Positions 57,801-64,000 of a stretch of 64,000 bases of DNA are shown here, piece after piece. This DNA is from Paramacrobiotus metropolitanus. Lineage: Eukaryota; Tardigrada; Eutardigrada; Parachela; Macrobiotidae. Below the pieces are notes generated by a model. That model saw nothing but the letters and a program-made list of their open reading frames with translations. It made no database searches and was not told the DNA's origin. The stretch is taken from the NCBI RefSeq assembly GCF_019649055.1, contig NW_026570293.1, positions 372,001 to 436,000 of the forward strand. Reading direction: 5' to 3'. Made by a program: the position numbers and the translations under genes. The first letter of the stretch is position 1, and each line of letters starts with the position of its first letter.

Positions 57801-58007
57801 AAGAGTGTCGCGCAGAGTAAAGACTATGTCCCTCCGCAGAAAACGAAGCACTACACCGAGTTCCCGTTTCAGTGCGAGGAGTGTCAGCAGGGATTCGTCC
57901 GCCGCGGCATGTTCGCCTACCATCTGACCGTCCGCCACCCGGGGCGGTCGCTGGACGCCGAGCCGCAGCTGATGCTCTCCAGCACCGCCGTGCATCAAAA
58001 TCCGTAA
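51842..58007 (+). CDS. PRDM-like gene E: PR/SET, 3 SANT-like repeats, C2H2
   Basis: Exons: 51842-51893, 52356-52589, 52665-52811, 52871-53251, 53317-53947, 54491-55121, 55822-56279, 56497-56868, 57393-58007. Start MQRLLPKPSPNG, then LPTFILVPITPG, zinc knuckle, 381-bp PR/SET exon (LCNWIKFV, QNLVAFQ, ELCFWY), three SANT-like repeats (YLWFRTEERCLVDWF; GWSSMEERWLVEWF across a splice junction; HSWSLEEEAILVEWLE), and about ten C2H2 fingers. Closest to gene A. The intron 53948-54490 is unique to this copy and bounded by a 7-bp duplication. Near the T-run 54658-54661 the frame shifts by one base between repeat 2 and its linker; one extra T would keep it open, so damage or assembly error are both possible. 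Intron 1 carries a MITE, and intron 6 a 56-bp minisatellite. Confidence 0.8.
52022..52287. mobile_element. hAT-like MITE in gene E intron 1
   Basis: A 266-bp element has 14-bp perfect terminal inverted repeats (CAGGCCCGTCTTTA at the left, its reverse complement at the right). It is flanked by the 8-bp direct repeat CCTAAACG (52014-52021 and 52288-52295). The 8-bp duplication and CAGG terminus fit the hAT superfamily. The interior has no coding capacity. It holds a strong hairpin (GTAGAAAAGTGGCT and its reverse complement, about 52107-52140) and long G and C runs. Confidence 0.88.
53948..54490 (+). other. Insertion-derived intron in gene E
   Basis: A 543-bp AT-rich segment interrupts SANT-like repeat 2 between the codons for Trp and Val. 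The direct repeat GGTTAGT lies at both ends (53947-53953, 54490-54496). If 53948-54490 is spliced (donor GTTAGT, acceptor CGCCTAG), the repeat reads through exactly as ERWLVEWF, as in the paralogues, none of which has an intron there. The duplicated target supplies the donor. No terminal inverted repeats are obvious. Confidence 0.72.
55283..55550. repeat. 56-bp minisatellite, five copies
   Basis: The phrase CATGACGAGAAAAAATA starts at 55302, 55358, 55414, 55470 and 55526, an exact 56-bp period with few changes. The rest of the unit is A/T only. It lies in intron 6 of gene E. There is no spacer-repeat alternation, so it is not a CRISPR. Confidence 0.92.
55690..55795. repeat. Two-copy 58-bp tandem repeat
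   Basis: TAATGATGGAAAATAGTAGT followed by ATT(C/G)AT and ATGGCAGACATAA occurs at 55691 and again 58 bp later. It lies in the same intron as the 56-bp minisatellite. Confidence 0.8.
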
Positions 58008-59197
58008 AAGCCGTGGTCGGACGGCGTGTCGGTGTTCTAGTACAGGCCATATTCTAATTTTTTGTTCGAACGTACTGTTGTGAGTGTGGTTGTGTATGCA
58101 GTGTGCTTGATGTACTACCGTTGCATACTGATTTTTAATCTGAATGGATGTATGTGAACGCACGGAGCCGAAGCATTCTCACTTTCTGTTTAAGGCTGTG
58201 TAAAAACTCACTCTGACTTGTGAGTCAAAAATACGGAACTTATGATGTCTTCTGTCACATTTAGATTTTATTGGATACTTACTGCGCTCACATGCAATAA
58301 TATGTTAGCGTGCTAGTGATCTATGAGGGAGATATTTCAGCGTAAGTTATCTGATTGACTTTCAGTGACTTTCACACTTGTTGCTTACATATACCGCTGC
58401 TTTTCGTCTCGTGGCATACATTCGATCGCCAATCTGATTTCTTTCCTAAGAATGTACTCTACCAAAGCTATGCCCTCTTCACAAAAACAGACCTTGTGAT
58501 GAAAAGGAAAACTTGTTGTTTTTCGTGCGATTGTCTGCTTTCGGTTCATATAACAGGCGTTGTTAGATATATAGTTTCGGGCATTAGTTTCGACTGCGCC
58601 TGTTTCGCTAAAGTGAAACATGCGCGGGCAGCTATCATAGCTCTCCGAGTAACGGTCTCCTTCCTACCTATAGTCAAGAAAGTATTAATGCCTTAAATGC
58701 GATCGCTGCCGATTCCCTGTCGTGGACTCGCGAGGACAAATGTTAGTAACACGGTTTCAAAGCCACCCACCCACTTACCAGTTCATAACACTGCGGTACG
58801 AATTGATAAATTAGCGGGTGGCTTTTAAACCTTGCGTTCGGAGTTGGACAAGGAATTCCGGCCGCTGGCGACACGGAGGTACAGTGTACGATATTAAAGC
58901 ACTTACCTGCCTCGCGAGTCCCTGTCCGGTGCCCAACAGGACAGGTGTGACCGCGTGCGGTCGTCTGCGGGATGAAACGGACGATAGAGGCTATACCGTT
59001 CAATTGGAGCGTGAAACCATGAAGAAATACTCACGGACAACCCGGAGAAAACGCTCGGACAAGCCTTGTCCATAGACCAGTTGGCCCGTTCCGTTTCCGG
59101 GACCTTACGGCTGACCTTTCCGGCTTAACGCTGGAAACTGGCGCTTCGAACTATCCAGGATTATCACCCCATTAATTAGCACCAAGGACAACGGAGC
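58008..59197. other. Intergenic with inverted pair
   Basis: 3' flank of gene E, then sequence without a convincing gene. GGTTTCAAAGCCACCC (58753-58768) and its reverse complement with one mismatch (58816-58831) could form a 16-bp stem around a ~47-base loop. Confidence 0.45.
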
Positions 59198-59703
59198 ATG
59201 GCTTTGCGCGGCAAACTGGCTAAAGCACAACGGAAAGCACTGCGGGCGATTTCTGATTACAAGGAGCGGGTAACACCCGAGCTGTACCAGAAAATGCGCA
59301 TCCTGCCGGTGTACGACCGTTGGAAGCAGTCCGAAGCAGTATGGTTGTATAAGATCTACAACCATGAAGCGTACCGTCCTCCGCAGTACATGGTCGAAAT
59401 GATTGACTTCACGGATATCACAGCGCGGTATAATCTTCGTAAGCCAAAGAGAATCGAAGCCTCAGCGAAGAAGAAGATCGGAGAAGGCACGTTGGCTATG
59501 CGTTTAAAGGACATTTTTGAGCGCATACAAAAAGTTAATATGCAGATACTCAGTGTTGATGGTGTGGGTTTTTTCAAGTTTGCTCTCCGAATGGTTGATC
59601 TGTCGTAATATGCTGATGTTGTTTACTTTTGTACCGACCAGACGTTGAAGTCCCGTTTATCGGGTTGTCTGCTCTTGATGTAATAATAATAATAATAATA
59701 ATA
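59198..59703 (+). mobile_element. 3' end of an APE-type LINE with (TAA)n tail
   Basis: The open frame 59198-59608 (136 residues) resembles the C-terminal tail of jockey/CR1-like reverse transcriptases: QRKALRAISDY, then ILPVYDRWKQSEAVWLYKI, YRPPQYMVEM and ARYNLRKPKRI. It is followed by a ~85-bp UTR and a run of TAA triplets ending at 59703, a typical LINE tail. No reverse transcriptase core precedes it, so it is a 5'-truncated insertion. Confidence 0.65.
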
Positions 59704-59737
59704 ATGGCCGGATGCACCACCAGCTGCATCACTGGGA

Positions 59738-60429
59738 AATCTCCTGAACGACTCCGCATTAAGAATCGTTATTGGCCTGCGTCTTGGAACACCGACATTT
59801 GCAGTGAATGGGTGGACGCACGAGGCCACCATTGAAACTGACCTTGATCGAGCCTTTGGGTATATCGCGAACCAACGGCAAACGCCCAGACGGAGTCACC
59901 TTAATGCCATGGGAACGAGGCAAGATGTTAACATGGGATGTGACATGTGTGTGTACGACGGCCCTACCACATATCGCAGCAACATCCACGCAAGCCGGCG
60001 CAGCAGCGGCACAGGCTGAAAGGGAAGAAAATTGGGAAGTACCAGAACATCACGCAGGACTACCTGTTCCGTGAGGCGGCCTTATGACATATCGCAGCAA
60101 CATCCACGCAAGCCGGCGCAGCAGCGGCTCAGGCCGAACGGAAGAAAATTGGGAAGCACCAGAACATCACGCAGGACTACCTGTTCCGTGCGGTGGGCGT
60201 TGAGACATTGGGACCACTCGGACCGGGAGCATCCCCGCTAATCACTGAAGTGGGCAAGATGATTCGTCAGGAAACAGGCGAGGTACGTGCAACGGAATAT
60301 CTGCGCCAGAGGTTCAGCATCGAAGTCCAACGGGGAAACGCGGCATCCATCCTGGGAACGGCACCAGCCACGGCTAATTTAGATCAAATGTTCTCTGTAA
60401 TTCGGCCGCCTGTTTCCGCTGTTTGTTAA
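59738..60429 (+). pseudogene. RLE-type LINE 3' fragment, rearranged
   Basis: In shifted frames this reads SALRIVIGLRLGTPTF (compare VRVGVALRFGLPVV in the intact element), then KRPDGVTLMPW with LTWDVTCVCT (the endonuclease motif). It then continues YLFRAVGVETLGPLG, MIRQETGEVRATEYLRQRFS and GNAASILGT to TAA/TGT... at 60427-60429. The knuckle region is deleted, and a 117-118 bp tandem duplication lies inside. It belongs to a different subfamily from the intact 36.5-39.4 kb element. Confidence 0.75.
59971..60190. repeat. 117-bp internal tandem duplication
   Basis: ATATCGCAGCAACATCCACG begins at 59971 and again at 60089, and CTGTTCCGTG at 60064 and 60181. The two units differ by a one-base indel and a few substitutions. 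The second unit keeps the frame that joins the downstream endonuclease tail. Confidence 0.9.
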
Positions 60430-61018
60430 ATTCGTACTGTAATGTTTCTTTTGTGGCTGTTGGATTATTCTGTATTCGCTCATCAATAAACAGAATAGAA
60501 GTAGTTAAAAAATTTAATTAACGTGCGAAATACTTAAAATTAACGAGTTTTCACAGTGTCCTTGACATTTATTACGACTTTAACGATTTTTATGCCGTTG
60601 TAGTGTTTCTTCGGCATATTATCGAACCATAACCGTGTGTTTGGGATTGACGATTCTCGCCCGGATGGCGCCCTGCGGCGGTTGGGAGCCGTGCAACTCA
60701 GGTGCGACGGGAAGTCATCGTACTGATCGTAGTTACATAGAAACAAGTGCTTATCCCGGCACTTTTTAAACCGCGTGCGTTTGCAAACTACACTGTTTGT
60801 TAACTGGACAGATACATGAAAATTCACAGAAAACCATCCTCTGCAAACGATGAAAAAATGTGTGATAAAAATGCTTACAGTATTCTTAAATGAGTGGCAG
60901 CTCTATGACCACGGGACTACTCTACCGCTTTGAATTTTAGCACACGACCAGAAACAGAGCGCATGCGTAGTTCTCCTGTTGGTGCACTGTAAAATCCCTG
61001 TTTGTTAGTGACGTCAAA
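60430..61018. other. 3' flank of LINE fragment
   Basis: AATAAACAGAATAGAAG near 60485 looks like the LINE 3' end. The remainder has no gene I can support. Confidence 0.4.
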
Positions 61019-61498
61019 ATGACACACTGCCAGTCTTCAGTCTCGGCGAGAATCACGAATTGGTCCCAGTCTGGGACTCCCAGATTGTTACAAACCGCGC
61101 TCCCGAAGGGGGTACAACTTCCATCCAGACCGCGCGCACCCGTCTGGGATGATGCAACTATTGCGGACAATCCAACCCGTAACTCCCGAAATTCACGAGC
61201 GCTTTGTATACAAACCACAAACGCCACAGCATCGCCGTCGGACACCGTCCGGATGGCGAAACCGGTTTACGCCAACGTACGTTCAACCTTGGAGGAATCG
61301 TCCAAGGTTAAACGTACGTTGGCGGTTCCGTTATTCAAATTGGCGTATCCCGGTTCCGTGATCCGGACGTGGCGTCACCGAAAATCCGGAAAACATTTGA
61401 CGGCTCAAGAACTAATAGACTCGTGGACAGGCTTAGAATTCGAACAGATATTTTTACGCGGAAAAATGAAAGAGACGCAATTACGAGGAACTGACTGA
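61019..61498 (+). CDS. Unassigned ORF, 159 codons
   Basis: An ATG-started open frame ends at TGA 61496-61498. I do not recognise it. It is rich in Ser/Thr/Arg in the first half and has a more ordered-looking C-terminus (LFKLAYPGSVIRTW, ELIDSWTGLEFEQIFL). A strong palindrome (61270-61324) lies inside it, and it sits among retrotransposon remains, so it may be part of a mobile element or fortuitous. Confidence 0.25.
   Translation: MTHCQSSVSARITNWSQSGTPRLLQTALPKGVQLPSRPRAPVWDDATIADNPTRNSRNSRALCIQTTNATASPSDTVRMAKPVYANVRSTLEESSKVKRTLAVPLFKLAYPGSVIRTWRHRKSGKHLTAQELIDSWTGLEFEQIFLRGKMKETQLRGTD
61270..61324. repeat. Near-perfect 24-bp inverted repeat
   Basis: The left arm 61270-61293 (CGCCAACGTACGTT, then CAACCTTGGA) and right arm 61301-61324 are reverse complements with one mismatch and a seven-base loop GGAATCG. 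Each arm contains the self-complementary ACGTACGT-like core AACGTACGTT. No parallel copy is seen in the window. Confidence 0.85.
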
Positions 61499-61629
61499 TC
61501 GTTATTTCGTACATCCAGCCTCCGGCCTTGGAGATCATGGGACCTTGCGGCGCTAGTACGCGTCAGTTCATCAGTGCAGTTGGTTGACACATAAAAGGTT
61601 AAACAGGAAAAACGCGCGCCATCGAATTT

Positions 61630-61720
61630 TTGTGGCAGCGTATAAGTGTTGAGATTCAGCGCGGAAATGCTGCTTCTGTTCTGAGAACTACTGGTTGTTC
61701 AAAAGTGCTGCAAGGGTTAT
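61630..61720 (+). pseudogene. Relic of RLE-type LINE C-terminus
   Basis: The frame reads WQRISVEIQRGNAASVLRTTG, which matches the QRFSIEVQRGNAASILGT end of the 59.7-60.4 kb fragment. Only about 25 residues are recognisable. It is the fourth trace of this element family in the window. Confidence 0.6.
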
Positions 61721-61897
61721 TTTATTTGTTCCAGGGTCCCAGGCTTCCAGCTACTGATTATTTGAGTTTAAGTGTAAATGGCAACGCCTTGTACAAGTTT
61801 GAAATAAAATACTAATATGTTTCTCAATAAGCCATGGAAGGCAAATGTAGTAAAACCAGGGCGCTATCCACTGGAAACCGAGATACGGCTGAAAAAG

Positions 61898-61976
61898 GCG
61901 CCGATGGCCCGATGGGGGAATCGAACCCCGGCTACGTCAATAGATCCGCATAGGCAGTACCACTGCACCACGGCGC
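61898..61976 (-). tRNA. tRNA-like sequence with Pol III boxes
   Basis: On the minus strand an A-box-like TGGTGCAGTGG and a perfect B box (GGTTCGATTCC, with the T-stem GGGG/CCCC) are spaced as in a tRNA. A 5' GCGCCG-TGG can pair with a 3' CCATCGGCGC, followed by TTTTT. The anticodon arm is long (a CTATG/CGTAG stem around 12 bases), so no anticodon can be assigned. A tRNA-derived SINE head or tRNA pseudogene is more likely than a working tRNA. Confidence 0.4.
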
Positions 61977-62250
61977 AATACGTTAAAATCCTTTGAAAGA
62001 CTTTATCGCTGTACGTAAGCCGCTTCTCTCCTCTCAGTAGTGTCTCATTAAAATCGGCATCAAGTTACATTGTAGGACGGCGTGGCGTAAGAAAGAGCAC
62101 AAACCACCTTTGAAATCAAATTTATATATCAAGAAGCGCGCAATCATCCTTACAAATGCAACTATAACATCCAAATATCAGCCCCTGAAAGTGTACAAAA
62201 CATTCAGACAGGAACATTGTGAGAATGCCTTAAACAGGAAAACACTCATT

Positions 62251-64000
62251 TCACGTCTTAGCAGCACGCTTCCGCGGCTTCTCATCCGTATCTTCACGGT
62301 TCCGCGGCTTTCCACTCCGGCCGCCGCTGTGCACCTGGTTGCGATGGCGCTCCAGTTTCCATCTGGAGTGGAAGCTCTTCCCGCACAGCGGACAGGGATG
62401 CTGGTGGACTGTGCCGATCCCGTGTTTGAGCATGTGCATGCCGAGGGCGTAGCGGTTGCGCTTAACATCGCCGCAGACACTGCAGGCGCACACCGCCTTG
62501 GCGTTGTGCAAGCGGCGGTTGTGCCGGCTGAGGCTCAGGTAGGTGTCGAAGGTCTTGGGACAGTGCGGACACAGGAAGCCCTCGTCCTGTCGGTGCATCA
62601 CTGCGTGATACCCCAACTGCGGCCAGGAGGGGAAGAGTTGGGCGCAGTACAGGCAGCGCTTGGCGCGGTGATGCTGCAAAGCATCGAAATGAATTCAAGA
62701 ATTTTTTTAGATTTTAGACGGCGAAAGAGTTTTTTAGACAGCGGTTATCTATCCAAATGCAACGGGGAAACGCGATATGTGTTATGGGTACAATCCCCGA
62801 GCAGGATAGCATCGAAGAAGTGTTTTTGTTATAAAACTCGTTTTTTCTAGTACTCAGTTTGTACTTCCATAACGATACTTATTAAAGGCATCAGAATTTT
62901 TTTAAGTTTATTTCTAGAATTAGAAAAAAGATTGTCCCTAAATCTTTTTCGGCTCAGACCGGTCTTCATAGTCGACCGAAGCGAAGGTCTTCTATGTTCA
63001 CGAAAACGGGATTTTTGTCGGTCACGTACAAATTTTTGTAAAATTAATATGATTAATTTTATTTCGTAAATTTTATTTGGATTATTTTGTATTGTAATAC
63101 AAAACTAAAACATATTTGAAAATGTAATTTTTTGAATTGTAATAAATTTGACTGCGACGTTTCATCACAGAGGCAACCATAAGTCGGCTGTCCGTGGTGA
63201 TCTCAGCGAGGGAGGGTAGTCAGATGAAGTCCTGTCTGTGGAGGAAATTCCGAAAAATGGCGATGGAGCGGAATCGAACCGCTGGCTACCGAGTGAGATC
63301 CACGTAGCACAGCCACTGTGCCATCGCCGCTGTTGGCGAAGATCAAGATATTTGTGCTTGAGCTTGAGCCAACCAGGTAGGGCAGCTGCTGTGGGTAAAG
63401 AGGATTCTCCTCTTACAGTTTGAACGATCAAATTATCGTCGGGCTTCGCTTGGGTCTTCTAGTGGTAGATTATTATTGCCTTATTATCTTGTTTTTTTTA
63501 AAGAATAAATAAAACCATGATTTCTATGCATTTAAAACAAAAAATTCTCCTTTTTCTAAAATTCCACTGTTGCGAAAGTTTTTTCGCATATTATTTTTCC
63601 CATTTGTTTTACCAACCATTTCATGGGCAGTCAGCTGTTTCTGCGACGCATACTCCTTTTGACACTCTCCGCACGTAAACTTCCCAACCGGATCCGCGGA
63701 CTTCTCGGGATGCACGTTCCGCAAATGCTGCCCCATAAACTTCACGCTGACATACAGCTCACAATAGGCGCACTTCTCCCGCGGGCGGTAGGTCTTGCGG
63801 TGCTTCTCCACATGGGCGATCAGCGCGGCCATCGTTCCGCACTCCTCCTGACACCCCGGACACGCGGTGGCGCCGCCCTCTTCCACGGCGGCGGCGTCAT
63901 GGCCCCGCGTGTGCAACGCCAACAACGCCGCCGACTCGAAGGAGAACATACACGCCGTGCACACATGCAGCCCCTCCGTCGCCGGCTTCGTCCGCTGCGC
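62251..64000 (-). CDS. PRDM-like gene F, 3' part, paralogue of D
   Basis: Two exons are visible: one running in from beyond the right edge to 63617, and the last exon 62673-62251. The first matches gene D closely (KPATEGLHVCTACMFSFES, ALHTRGHDAAAVEEGG, CPGCQEECG). It ends at ASQKQLTAHEM with a donor ATG|GTTGGT. The last exon begins HHRAKRCLYCAQLFPSW, so again one finger is completed across the intron. Five or more C2H2 fingers follow. The C-terminal basic tail (RKRAAKT) differs from gene D. PR/SET and NPYQ repeats are expected beyond 64000. The 943-bp intron holds a tRNA-like sequence on the same strand. Confidence 0.82.
63259..63328 (-). tRNA. tRNA-like sequence in gene F intron
   Basis: On the minus strand GGCGATGG pairs perfectly with CCATCGCC (8 bp). 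A GCAC/GTGC D-like stem encloses AGTGGCT. The T arm is a perfect AGCGG-TTCGATT-CCGCT, and ATTTTT follows, like a Pol III terminator. The anticodon arm is again too long (CTAC/GTAG around ~14 bases, containing GGATCT), like the sequence at 61898-61976. The strong terminal stem suggests a transcribed tRNA-like RNA or a SINE head rather than a standard tRNA. Confidence 0.45.

Noticed and set aside
61898-61976. Functional nuclear tRNA with assignable anticodon
   Set aside because: The anticodon arm is about five bases too long and the simple acceptor stem has mismatches, so no amino acid can be assigned.

Overview
This window is metazoan nuclear DNA: spliceosomal introns with GT/AG (once GC/AG) borders, and animal families (PRDM, serpin, THAP, an FMRP-like fragment). 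I cannot name the species. An invertebrate, perhaps an ecdysozoan such as a tardigrade or arthropod, is a guess. Several reading frames break at short homopolymers, so some single-base indels may be assembly errors.

Layout. 1-9.1 kb is repeat-rich: a ~3.8 kb block occurs twice (1-3829 and 4501-8334), separated by an FMRP/FXR-like 3' fragment, and is full of foldback sequences and palindromes. 9.4-10.2 kb holds an F-box exon, and 10.2-16.1 kb holds dispersed repeats only. From 16 to 64 kb lies a cluster of PRDM-like regulators: A (16158-21749, -), B (25553-31115, -), C (32144-40289, -), D (42891-47951, +), E (51842-58007, +) and F (62251 to beyond the right edge, -). Between them sit a two-exon serpin (22895-24389, +), a two-exon THAP protein (40795-42388, +) and a three-exon 2-oxoglutarate/Fe(II) oxygenase (48718-50774, -). 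58-62 kb is a graveyard of non-LTR retrotransposon 3' ends plus a tRNA-like sequence. A second tRNA-like sequence lies in an intron of gene F.

The main result is the PRDM cluster. A, B, C and E share one exon plan: a tiny first exon starting MQRLLPK, a variable exon with a hydrophobic FILVP motif, a zinc-knuckle exon of exactly 147 bp, a PR/SET exon of exactly 381 bp, a middle region with two to four copies of a W-rich Myb/SANT-like repeat, and three C2H2 zinc-finger regions. The intron before the last exon falls between the two histidines of one finger. D has the same order but a different repeated helical domain (NPYQ repeat) in the middle, and F is a partial paralogue of D. I know of no described PRDM class with such DNA-binding repeats between the PR domain and the C2H2 array. 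The PR exon and last exon are nearly identical between copies while the middle exons diverge, which suggests gene conversion at the ends and diversification of the DNA-binding core.

Mobile DNA has shaped the cluster. A nearly complete non-LTR element with a restriction-like endonuclease sits antisense in intron 3 of gene C. A 266-bp hAT-like MITE with an 8-bp target duplication lies in intron 1 of gene E. A 543-bp insertion with a 7-bp duplication in gene E looks like a newly made intron.
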